From Saccoglossus kowalevskii (taxonomy: Eukaryota; Hemichordata; Enteropneusta; Harrimaniidae), in contig NW_003138326.1 in assembly GCF_000003605.2 (NCBI RefSeq), positions 24,204 to 51,087 on the forward strand: 26,884 nt of DNA, given 5' to 3'. Below are positions 1-10,509 of this stretch, piece by piece. The notes below the pieces were generated by a model. The model saw only the letters and a program-made list of their open reading frames with translations. It was not told the origin of the DNA and searched no databases. The translations under genes were made by a program, and so were the position numbers. The stretch's first letter is position 1. Each line of letters starts with the position of its first letter.

Positions 1-1601
1 TGTATGTATATATATATTAATATCCCCATCACATTATTATATAGGGCTTATATTTTGTATTGACACACTCTTCATCTATATTTTCATACATATTTTGTAA
101 TGTAAATTTATTTCTTGTCAATAATTAATTTGCATGATTGTAATGGGCCGGAGGCCATTATACAATTAATAAAAAAATTATTATTAAAAAAAAATTATTA
201 TATGTTGTTAGCCACTCATTTAATTTTATTGTGAAAGTATTCGTCATTCACTGAACCGAAACTTAAATTATAGTATTCAGGAATAAGAAAAATTGGTTTC
301 ACTAAGGGACACGTGTATTAGTTGTGTCATATTTCAAGTATTTCCGTGCAATGGCTTGTGAAGCCGCTCATTCAGTTTCTAAAATGACTTGTTATGAGTA
401 TTTCCTTACAGGAATAACATTATTCCTAAACTGATACTATAAATATCACAACAGTTAATGATTGAGGTCAGGAAGCGATTTAGTTTATAATTGGTATTAT
501 CCAGTTTCCTAGTTTCCAGTTCACAATCTCAATAAAATACCCCAGCAACGTAGTTGAAAGTTTTAATGACGTAAGACTTGTCGTTGAAATCATCATTTAA
601 TTACGTTTATGTGTACTGCACTTCCAACCGATTTCGTAGTAGTACACATGTTATCTATATATAAACTGCGTTCGAAAAATACTGCAATATTTGAAACGTC
701 ATTTGAAATTCTTCCAACCTCAATTCCTCCGCGCACAGACTTTCACTCATGTATAGTGGCGATTCATGGATTGTGAAAGACCACGGTTTGAATTGACTAC
801 AACATAGTAATTATGTTACCAATATACCCCGAAACTGTAAATATAGTGATGGCTCCAAAAATAACTATATGTCTTAAGGTAAACTAAGTTTAATTGGTGT
901 TCGTGAAGGCCAATTTTTCATATAAATAATCCGATATGTGCTCCGATGTCTACAATACGCGGTCATAATTTGTTGATCACTGTTAATGTTTAGTCTTTAG
1001 TGGATGTGAAACGAATATATTGGATAAACGGGATACCAAACTTGTAACCTTACAACATTAGAGATTTTGTTGCTCGTCTAAGGCTCGGGACAAATATCTA
1101 CACTCGTATAAATCATATATAAATGTGATATTGTAAGAGAAATTAATATACACCGATATAACTCATATTTGTAATGATTGTAATGTAAATAACAATAACT
1201 TTGGTGCAATTTACCACTATTTTCACTATTTTCAAACGCATTTTCCGATTTAGATAAGTGGAAATATGATATTTCGGTGATAACATTGTAGTTTAGTAGA
1301 ATAGCAATCACGACAAGGAATTGGGAGAAATTATCCCCCTTGCTAAATTATAGAGAATTTTGGTTGGAAATCAAATCATGCAACTGTTTGTTATCTTCCC
1401 ACTTTGAAATGGCGGTGATTAAAGTCGTCCATCTGTGAACCGGCTTGCTGGAGTATGCAAAAATGAGCCCCAGTCCTAACGAGAGTTCCTGATTTAATAT
1501 ACGTCAACTTTTTTTTCAATTACTGGAATGACTTTTTATCGAGAATGGTTCTCTGAAGAATAAGAAAAGCATACTGCCAATCAATTGAAAGGTTGAAGCG
1601 C

Positions 1602-1615
1602 TGTCACATGTGACA
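1602..1615. other. Perfect 14-bp palindrome containing an E-box-like CACATG
   Basis: TGTCACATGTGACA is its own reverse complement. Dyad sites of this kind can bind dimeric transcription factors, but no gene lies near, so no role is assigned. Confidence 0.4.
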
Positions 1616-2385
1616 ACACGTTGCTCAAATTGTAAAAGGGTCGTCATGGCGATAACTACATTTCCTTCGTGGAACTTCTTACCATTGTCAGATTTCTGAA
1701 TACCGCTTTCATTTATTCAATATTTTAAATGACTTGTGCTTGAACTAATATATATATATTGTACAGATACAACAATATGAGCAAATACTGTGCCATGGCG
1801 ACTTTCAGTAAAATAAAACAAATTTTGGTTCGTTTAGATTATATTTTTTCCGAAGTCGGGTGGTTTCCAAGTTTTCACAGCCACTGCCCCAAACTGCGTC
1901 AATTAAATGTCACTGTTGTAAAGCTTAAAGCGGTTGAAATACCAACATATTTGATAAATTAAGTACATTTTAAATTTGCGCGATAAAAATACTGGGTACT
2001 TAAATCATTCTTGCTTAAGATTCAATCATTTCATTTGTTTGTATGAGTCAGTCAGTGAAATAGCTCAGAGCCGACATGTGAAATGAGACTTTAAGAACGC
2101 AAACTGAGGTCATAGATCATAGAGCCTATGCTGAGATATATATTGTTATCGCTGTTGTGTTGTAAATATCCATACAGGAAATTTGTTTGAAGTACCAAGG
2201 CTCTAGTAACATATACTGAAAACGCAGATTTAGATAAGTTCAAATTTACGCATAATAATTGACCCAATTTACATACTAATATGACTGTATACGTTTCTGT
2301 GTATAATGAAGTTTAATAATATGACGATTTCAAGACTAAATTGAAAAAACAGGACACGTTGATAAATTGGACACTTTGTTATCAT

Positions 2386-2404
2386 GAATTGAATTGAATT
2401 GAAT
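2386..2404 (+). repeat. (GAATT)n microsatellite
   Basis: Three GAATT units and a partial GAAT. A short pentanucleotide run in AT-rich DNA. Confidence 0.8.
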
Positions 2405-2641
2405 GATTGGGGATCAGTGCTCGTGCGTATAATATATTCACATACGTAGCCTCGCTTTAAGAGGTAACTGGTAGACCCAAGGCTGAGACATATGATGTCT
2501 TTCCGATGAAACACGTGACCTATGACACATGACTTAAATTGAATGATTGCATACATGTTTAAATGAGGGCGTGGTTTTACTCTTCGACACCACTGGACTG
2601 GTGACCGGTATATTGTTTTCTCAGTGAGTGCTCCGTCCCCA

Positions 2642-2851
2642 ATGTACGTGTTTAAGTGTCGCTCGTTGAGAAACGCTCGTGGTCGTTTGTCTTATACGAC
2701 TTATATAGCGTTTAATGGCATTGTTTACAACTGTGGCGCATTTTATTCTAAAACAAAAAAGTATGGTCGTAGGAAATTTAAGACATTCAAACAATATCCG
2801 ACCGGCGCGTTAGATCGAAATATTTATATAGAATTTTTAGAGAATGTTTAA
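2642..2851 (+). CDS. Unidentified basic open frame or candidate terminal exon, 69 codons
   Basis: The frame runs from ATG at 2642 (MYVFKCRSLRNARGRLSYT) to TAA at 2849-2851 and encodes a small protein rich in K, R, Y and F (YNCGAFYSKTKKYGRRKFKT). It is preceded by TTGTTTTCTCAG at about 2612-2623, a good acceptor, so it could be the last exon of a plus-strand gene; the open frame reaches back to that acceptor. I recognise no family. Its length is not beyond chance for AT-rich DNA, so it is a weak candidate. Confidence 0.22.
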   Translation: MYVFKCRSLRNARGRLSYTTYIAFNGIVYNCGAFYSKTKKYGRRKFKTFKQYPTGALDRNIYIEFLENV

Positions 2852-2869
2852 TTTACTTGAAGACTGAAT

Positions 2870-4390
2870 TTAGCTATGAGCAAATCAATGATTTCCATGT
2901 TTGCTTGCATTCCATAATAACAAATGTTATTGTTCATATTTCCTATAAAAAAAATCGTTATAAACTTGCAAGCGTGGAACGTACAACAAGTATTTAATCA
3001 CATTGGCGAAAATAGAATACAAGAAGTTGTATAGACCTTACCTCAAGGACGGCATCCGTGTACATCTCTCTCGCCACAGAAGTGCTTGGACACGAACACG
3101 TGTTTGCTTACACTACAGGTGTCACGCCGCAATTATTTTTCCTACATAAGCTCAAAAATGTTTACTTTCATCGCCGACTTCTCATATTACTTACGATACA
3201 CTGGTAGCATGTGTGATTAGACCTCTCCCCTCTCCGTGATTTAAGTAAAAATTGCAAAGAGAAACTATGTTCTATTCTTAGGACCAATATGAAACATCTC
3301 TTATGTTCAGAACCGAAAGCTTTTAAGGAAATTTGATGAGTTTGTTTTGATAAAATCTAGTTGTACCGCAATCGATGGTACGAATTATTCAAGATGGGCT
3401 TCCTGGCTATGTTTGACAGCAAATACGTTGGTTTGTGTGTTTAAGCGCCTGCCCTTTTACTGATTTATAACGAACTTGTGGCACATCTCCAGTGAAGTTG
3501 GAAGTTGTGACCCGCCATTCCGTCATAACATGGAAGCAAAGTCATGTAAAAGGCATATTAACTGATTTGCATATACCTTATAAACATATATTATCTGTAG
3601 CACTGAGCAAAGAGTTGGAAACACAATGAACAACAGTACAGAGCCCACTTTAACAACCACTTCAAAAAAATCCCCCATAGGATTGTTGTAGTGCATAATA
3701 AAACAATCGCAGCGTGATGTGACTTCAACACTAAAATTTGACATAACCATGCCTTTTGTTCTATAGAATACCTACTTAGATATTATTGTTGTGGTCAATG
3801 TGTTTGTGAAAACGTACTACAAATGGTAAAACGGAGTATTACGTGTGGACAACGAGACTAAACACAATCATTCATTCGTCATGAGTGGTAGTAGTACAAT
3901 ACCTGCGTTCGATGCCACTACAGGGTGTTGTAGTTGTTGATATACAGCAAACAAACGACGATCAAATTAGAATTATATCGTGTAAAACCAAGTTCATAAT
4001 GACTTGTGATATTGACATTTCAAGTTACTTGTATAATTATTCAGCCATTTGTTGACAGTGTTTTGGACGACTCGTAACCTTTCGATTGCACGACTACGAT
4101 GACGCCCATTTATTTCAATTTTGAAGGTGAAACTAATATTTAGATCACGAAGAATTGTTCAGGAGTTTCCCAATTAAACATCGGGGCTAGAGCATTTTAA
4201 GTTTTCAAACTTATGTTATTTTGAATATATAAATGGATACATTGTTCCCATTCTCCCGAATCTGTGCCTCTCAGGCTTCTTCAACATCGCCCACTTATTT
4301 TATGTTAGTATTAAACCTAATGGTCATACACATACACACAGCACTGAGGTCACGTGTTTGTTGTAATATCATAACGACATACACACACAA
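2870..4390. other. No gene seen
   Basis: Short frames only. No repeat or structured element recognised apart from a short CA-rich patch near 4325-4390. Confidence 0.6.
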
Positions 4391-4392
4391 TA

Positions 4393-4408
4393 CAGTGGTG
4401 GATCTAGT
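4393..4408 (+). repeat. Orphan end similar to the 19204-19366 element
   Basis: CAGTGGTGGATCTAGT differs by one base over 15 from the left end of the element at 19204. No partner end was found nearby, so this is either a truncated insertion or chance. Confidence 0.3.
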
Positions 4409-4821
4409 ATAAGTAATTTAGTTTGTTCCCATTTTCTCAATTATTAAATTACCCAAGTAACTGTAAAATATGGTTGATTACATAAGTATGCAAATCAATT
4501 TAAATGACGTAGTGACAGTCAGAGCAAATCGTTGCATTCAATTACTACATTTTTTCATTTTATTTTTATTTATTGTTTTTGAAAAAAATGCTTCCCCAGT
4601 TATTGTCAGTATTAGTGTGTATGTGTTTCTTTTGTAATTATCTTTGTCTGGTCCTTAACGTAACTATATTTTTAATAAAAAATTATAATTAATACAAATT
4701 CTGTATGTTGATGGAGCTGTAAATGAACACATGTTTTTTGTTTTTATGTTTTTTGCAGTCTGTGTTTAAACTACAGCACATATATCTCCAATACACTGTT
4801 TTTTTTTTTCAAATAGAATAA

Positions 4822-5086
4822 AGGGAGGTGGTCGTCGCTGCGTATGTGCGACATTTGTGTAAATAAACATTGATTTTTCCTCAATCAAATGCGCTCTTCT
4901 AATGGAAATCATGTGTTTTGATCAAGGCGCAACGTAAATTACCGCCGGCGACTTCTTCGATACCTTCCAATCACTAAAGAAATTACATTTTTAAGGTCTC
5001 CGTTTGTACTCGTTGGTCTGCGCAAAAGTCAAAGTCACAATCTTTGTTCATATCTCGCGCATGCGTGGCGCGACGACCACCGCCTT
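4822..5086. mobile_element. Short inverted-repeat transposon (MITE), TTAA type, family A
   Basis: The left end AGGGAGGTGGTCGTCGC and the reverse complement of the right end, AAGGCGGTGGTCGTCGC, match over most of the first 17 bases. The right end is flanked by TTAA (5087-5090) and the left by ATAA (4818-4821), a one-base variant. The element is about 265 bp with no coding capacity. Inverted ends plus a TTAA-like target are typical of non-autonomous DNA transposons of TTAA-targeting superfamilies (piggyBac or Kolobok type). The superfamily is inference, because no transposase is present. A second copy of the end occurs at 18511. Confidence 0.75.
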
Positions 5087-5200
5087 TTAAACTTTTATAA
5101 ATAATGTTGACCCAACTTTTTAAACCATGATTTAATTTTCCAGTCCTGCATTAATTCAGTGTCCCTCCTCCATTGTTAAATTGTGCCATAATGTCACTCA

Positions 5201-5266
5201 TCCATAATAAGTGGGGTACATAGTCATAATAAGTAGGTTATATAAGTCATAATAAGTGGGGTACTG
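5201..5266 (+). repeat. Short tandem repeat, 23-bp unit, about 2.9 copies
   Basis: TCCATAATAAGTGGGGTACA at 5201, TCATAATAAGTAGGTTATAT at 5224 and TCATAATAAGTGGGGTACTG at 5247 are head-to-tail copies. They sit about 115 bp downstream of the TTAA element at 4822-5086. No coding context. Confidence 0.85.
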
Positions 5267-5269
5267 TCT

Positions 5270-7160
5270 CAATTTTTTTTTTTTTCACCAAAATAGTTGG
5301 TGTTACACCCCAGTATTCAACTGGTATAATATTATTCATAATATATATGATATTTTTTATATAACCAACTAGTATCAATAGATAAAAATCGCACTGACTA
5401 AATACAAATTACTTCGTCTGTGGCTGAGGTGCAATAAATAGATTGGGGATGGTTAAGGACAGAAAACAAATGGTATCGAGATAACAGTCTGCACTTGCAG
5501 CGAACGTCATCACATCGACGCGCACATCACCGTGAAGGCCGATTCTGTCGATTTACGTGAATAGAGTAAGCTAATCGTTTCAAACAGTAATTAAACATGC
5601 ATCAAGATACACTGACGATATCGAGTAATGCGTAATATTTGATTTAATCGTCATGTATTGATAAGTTAATTAGTTACACCCACTCGAAATACTTGGCCGT
5701 TTGTTAAACTCTCTTCTTTTTACACCCACCCAAAACACCTATTATTACCGTTGTATGCGAGAATCGGACGACTATTCAACATATGTATGTGTGTTTAATA
5801 AAGCAGAGTGGTCTTTTCTCCAGAGAGAGAGTAACATTCAACTACACGATGGCAGGGCTAATTGCAACATCACAGAAACAGGCGGGTAATTTTAGGATCG
5901 GCTTACTTAAAACGCAAATCAGCCGGAACGTCGAGTGAACGTTTGTTTTTACAGTATTACTCATTTTGCTAAATACGGTAACACCCCTGGTTTAAAGAAA
6001 AGCGTTTTTGAATTGCGCATCGAGTAAAGAAAATGTATGCTAACCATGGTGGCTTTATATACTAGGTGATTTTCGAACAGCTATCACTTGATTTATGACA
6101 ATCATTTCGTTTGCGTCGCGTGTAAAGTAGAAGACATGATTATCGATCGGCTGTAGCAAATGTCCACTAATTTGGTTTAATTCGTAACAGAATGCCGCTG
6201 CGTTCAACAACGTTAATCGGGAGAAATTGACTTTGCGATCACAATTTGCGTTACAATACGTGGTATTTCTACAAGTACTTAGTCCTATTTTAATTTGAAG
6301 TGCTAACATATCAAATGACTGACGATCCGTTATTCGTACATTTCTTTTTTTTTCGCAAATGAAATAGAAACAAAAAAATATTCAATATTATAAATACCTA
6401 CTTCCTTGATTGGACGGGGATAGCGTTTCTTTCAACAGAATACGGATCGGTACAGCGTGGACGTCACCGAGAGATAATCATCGTTTCAAAGCACGGAGAT
6501 CGGGCGTGAATCGGAGGCTGACATCGTTGCCAAAACAAAACAGTTATTGTAGTGTGTGTGTGAGAACGGCTAAGTACACACTCCAACTACAACCAGAATT
6601 CCTTCTCCCGGGCAAGCTAAAAGTTCACTTTGTTGTTATTCTAAATTCTAAAGAGGAACCAATCGAAACTGTGGGTCGAACGTTGTCTGACTTTACAAAC
6701 TCGGTATTTGAACAGTGTGTTGACTCGTATGGCCACATCGAATTAATTAACTGTTGCACGGAGAACTGTGGTAATACCCGAGAGATACAAAAGGCAGCAC
6801 AGTATTGAAAATTTGAATGTAATCTTACAAGTTACGTGAAGTGAGCCACTCACCGATAACTAAAGTATACATATTAATTTGACGTATTTTACCTATTTTA
6901 ATTGCGTGGCAATGGTATGATTTGGCTGTTCTATTCATTACCGATATCTTTATATATTTACTCGATTTGTTTACTTCATGTAGATTAAAATATGCAACCA
7001 TGGTTCACAAAACAGCTATAAAAGAATAGGTGTGCTTCCATGCCTCATGTTTGTGATCGATTACCCATAATGCAGTGCAAAACATGAGTAAAATATTACA
7101 GGCATTGACTATGTAGTGTTCCTATTTAATGCCACATTCCATTACTACGGGTGTGGCTGT
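5270..7160. other. No firm gene; CpG-rich flank
   Basis: Apart from the weak open frame at 6410-6808 nothing is supported. CpG is frequent: 16 CpG in 5481-5700. That marks this stretch as unlike the PAN3 region. Confidence 0.55.
6410..6808 (+). other. Open frame of 132 codons without an ATG; possible exon
   Basis: Open from a TTG codon to a TGA at 6806-6808 and containing no methionine codon, so it could only be an exon of a spliced gene. The second half (CVRTAKYTLQLQPEFLLPGK ... EEPIETVGRTLSDF) is hydrophilic and protein-like, ending with several cysteines (CCTENCG). I see no recognised domain. It is the longest plus-strand frame in the left half, but the evidence is weak. Confidence 0.15.
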
Positions 7161-7172
7161 ACATTTGGTTAA

Positions 7173-7327
7173 AGCGGGAGGGCGTCACCTGAGCACGCGC
7201 GGGAATTGAGTCCCAGGCGACGATAACAACACACGTTAAAACGCAAAGGCTCATGGGTAGACGCTTGTTTGTAAACAATGACACGCTATGACAATCTGAC
7301 GCATGCGCAGGTGACGACTCCCCCGCT
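7173..7327. mobile_element. 155-bp MITE with intact TTAA flanks, family B
   Basis: The left end AGCGGGAGGGCGTCACCTG and the reverse-complemented right end AGCGGGGGAGTCGTCACCTG are inverted repeats with one indel. The inverted match continues weakly into CGCATGCG-like sequence. Exact TTAA lies on both sides (7169-7172 and 7328-7331), as expected for a TTAA target-site duplication. No coding capacity. The element abuts the dispersed repeat that starts near 7400. The TIR sequence differs from family A apart from the TTAA target. Confidence 0.75.
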
Positions 7328-7399
7328 TTAAATAAAGCTGTGATGCGATCAGTCGTTGCAGGTAATGTATTGTAATGAGCTAAGAATATTTGAGCATAA

Positions 7400-7970
7400 A
7401 TCACTAAAAAATGTAATATGCATCCATAATCCAGTGAGCAGAATAATTGTACTGAGTTTGAATAAAATCATACAAGCCATCCCAGAGAACAGTTGTTAAA
7501 AAGACTTGCACCTGTAACCCATTATGTATTATTTTAATACAAAGCTTTGTTTCTCTATGGAAAACGATTCCGGACACATTTACAGACTGTGATTTCGGGA
7601 TTTCAGAACAAATTCTCAATTCAACAAATTTGACCAAATCACAAAATAATACAATCTATGGTATGAGTATAATACTTGTATGCGAGCTTTCAACTGAATC
7701 CGGCTTTGTTAGTAAGGAATCGGCATGGATATGAATTAAAGCAAAATGGTCGCCAGTCGGCCATTTTAGTTCTAAACTCGAAAACAGTATGGGTATGTAA
7801 CGCGATATGCGTGTATGATCATGACACAAAGTTTGAATGAAATCGCCCTGTTCATTTTTGAGGGCCAAAATGTCAGCTATACTTCATTAAATAGTAATGA
7901 AAACTGATGTGCACATGTAAGCCATCATCCATGGTATGGATGTTAATTTTGAATGTGAGCGGCCAGAGCA
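7400..7970 (-). repeat. Diverged dispersed repeat, same family as 26.0-26.5 kb
   Basis: Contains the recurring plus-strand motif at 7457 (TTTGAATAAAATC), 7832 (TTTGAATGAAATC) and a weaker copy near 7945. An AAAATGGTCGCCAGTCGGCC block lies at about 7745-7764, matching the AAAATGGTCATCATTTGGCC block at about 26402. Minus-strand translations give DFIQTQYNY, DFIQTLCHDH and LELKWPTGDHFALI, which parallel the peptides in the PAN3-intron copy. No unit is a clean open frame for long, so I treat it as a repeat and not a gene. Confidence 0.55.
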
Positions 7971-7979
7971 TGTCTGGGA

Positions 7980-9240
7980 AATGTTACCGGAAGGAAGTAC
8001 GAACGGACGGAACCCAAATTAATATATTATACGCGACCAAACTACCGACAACTCAAATTGACTACTCATTTACCTGTGTGTATTTACAACAAAACACCTC
8101 ACGATTGTGGTCATAACACCACGTAACCATGATGTTGTGCCTCTACTGTCGCAATTCATTGGACGATGCATCGACAACTCTCGTGGCATCGCTGCCCGCA
8201 AAACATATAGTCCGAATTCGCGTGCCTGGCGACAGTTGTGAGGCATTTGCGCTATATAATATTATCATTAGACAGATACACGATAAAAAAAATATGTGCA
8301 TTTAAAATTATATCAGATATGTTGGTTAGTTCACCGCTTTCTGTTGTCTCAACTGAGTTACTTATAATACATGTCACGAATATTTGTGTTCGGTATGTAA
8401 TGGATTACACAAAGAGAATGAATAAACTATAGATGGGAATACTCGCTGGGCTTCAATTTAGTAGATGTTCAGTCGTTTGCGGAGGAAACAATACATTTTG
8501 TTGTTAAATTTGACTATTCACTGTGTTCTAATTTGTTGCGCTTAGTTATCAGCAAAATAATTAAGCCCTACGTATAAATTATTACATTTTAGTACTCGTA
8601 TTACATTATTGTTTGACACGTCCAGTTAAGTACACATGTTGTCTTAGACCATGGTGTGACCAATGTGTTCAAATCTTTGCGTTCTCCGTGAACCAGGTCA
8701 AATTATGGGAAACGAAATCATGGGAAAATACATTTTACAGTTGATTTTACACCGGGAAAATGGCGAGAGGCCCATTAACTTACACGCTAGCCCGATGCAT
8801 ATCGTGTTTTACACCCGTATTGTTACAAAACGACTTATTAAAACTCATTCACTTTGAACAAATGGGTAGTATATCACGAAACCAAAATGATTTTATAATT
8901 AATATTTCTAATGGAAAAGGAAGTGTGCTATCCCGGATTGAGAAGTTCCAGGTCATCGAACAAGTAATACTCTTAGGGAATAAAGGACTCCATAGTATCC
9001 ATTATTACGTGTTATAAATCACAACTATCAGAATTAATGGACGTCATGGCTATCGTACATAATCATACGATAATGAAAACCTTTATTCACAAATGTATTC
9101 ATTTCAAAAAAGAAATTTAGTAATTTTTTTGAATTCTGATGGTGGTGAGAACAATGAATCCTCCCACTGCACAGCGTCATGTTGGATTCAGAGAAAGGTC
9201 TAGACGCGATAGACGCTTCGACTCACGCATTACGTTGTCA
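7980..9240. other. No gene seen
   Basis: Several overlapping frames of 60-85 codons, none with a recognisable product or good splice context. Confidence 0.6.
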
Positions 9241-9248
9241 TAGACCCT

Positions 9249-9275
9249 TCTCATCAAATATGAGGTTTGATGAGA
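9249..9275. other. Perfect 10-bp hairpin with 7-nt loop
   Basis: TCTCATCAAA (9249-9258), loop TATGAGG, then TTTGATGAGA (9266-9275) form a perfect stem. The stem does not extend further with standard pairs. No histone-type or riboswitch context is visible, so the function is unknown and it may be chance. Confidence 0.5.
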
Positions 9276-9751
9276 GATTTTCTCACCGAAATTATTCTAC
9301 ACATTTTTTCTTATATTCTTCAATATTTCTGGAAATGAAGCCTAATTTTTGAACCAGCAGACACAATTTGAGTCAGTTTTCACTTTTTACTCAACAAATT
9401 GGTTATTTATAACAAAACCAAGAGTAGTGCGCGTAATACCGGGCAAGACACAGTCCGCCTGGGCCATGTTATCACACAATCATAGGCAGTGCAGAGTTCA
9501 TTCTTTATCTCAATTATAATACCTAGAAATGCCGAATATGGAATATCTAATGATAGAAATCGACAGTGGTTAGCACGTGGTAGGCTTATGTATGTCAGTT
9601 ACGCGAATAACGTCACGATTCCCTAGCAAACGACTTGTAAATCAAGTGATTTTCCAAAATGTAAATGGCCAGGATTTATTTACATAAAACATTCCAAGTG
9701 GATTTGTTGCAAATAGGAATCATTACAAGTATTTAAATACGTATCACGTAA

Positions 9752-9917
9752 TCAACGTCACTCTGATAACAGAGCTGTGTGTAGTACAGGTTGACCAATG
9801 AGAACACTGCGTTACAGATATAGATAGCGCGCGGGTCAACGTCACTCTGATAACAGAGCTGTGTGTAGTACAGTTGACCAATGAGAACACAGCGTTACAG
9901 ATATATACAGCGCGCGG
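9752..9917 (+). repeat. Tandem duplication of an 82-84 bp block with CCAAT and TATA-like motifs
   Basis: Copy 1 is 9752-9835 and copy 2 is 9836-9917. Both begin TCAACGTCACTCTGATAACA and end in GCGCGCGG, and they differ by a few substitutions and two single-base indels. Each contains TTGACCAATGAGAAC (a CCAAT box) and, about 25 bp later, ATATAGATA or ATATATACA followed by GCGCGC. This order resembles a compact pol II promoter, but no gene is visible downstream, so promoter function is only a possibility. Confidence 0.85.
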
Positions 9918-10176
9918 TATTACAATATTTATTAACACATATTATCTACAGGAGAATGTAGTATAAGAATACAAATATTAGGAGAATTAAAAAAATACTA
10001 GTAGATACTAAAACACACTGCCGAAACTACTGGCGGTAGTAATTTGTTGAATATTTCCAATTATAATGCTTATAGATTTCAGTTTGCGCTGCTGTATACT
10101 GACCTGGATTGTTTTCAATAGTGATGCATGTTGATTAATACGTTGGATTATTATTCACCACCACTAGGTGGTTTCT

Positions 10177-10503
10177 CGTTCATTGCGGGATCTCGCATAA
10201 TGCGTGAAGGGCGCGAACCGAACGTCTGCTGCAAAAATCGAATGATTTGAATTTGAACTTCAAGATCAATGTCGAAATGCCGATGTTCCAGAGTGAAATA
10301 TGGTGTGAGATATACTTACTTCAGCAAAATTGACCATCATCAAATGTGTAGAGTACATTATTAAGCGTGGAAATACACGAAAAACTAGTTTCGCGTTTGT
10401 CGAATCTCACGCAAAGTTTTGACCTCACTACGACGCTAGTACTGTGACCTTTGTTCTATTTTACGTTCGATTTCACGCATAATGCGAAATCTCGCAGTAA
10501 ACG
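10177..10503. mobile_element. Inverted-repeat element of about 327 bp (MITE-like)
   Basis: The left arm CGTTCATTGCGGGATCTCGC is followed by ATAATGCGTGAA. The reverse-complemented right arm is CGTTTACTGCGAGATTTCGC followed by ATTATGCGTGAA. The arms agree over about 40 bp with a few transitions, and on the inner side both continue into CGAACG. No convincing target-site duplication was found, so the outer limits are uncertain by a few bases. No coding frame inside. The dense CGCATAATGCG motif gives each arm a small internal palindrome. Confidence 0.6.
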
Positions 10504-10509
10504 GGATAT

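Larger units (their letters stand above)
1..2600. other. No gene seen
   Basis: AT-rich DNA with only short chance frames on both strands. Apart from the palindrome at 1602-1615 and the (GAATT)n run at 2386-2404, nothing is supported. Confidence 0.6.
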
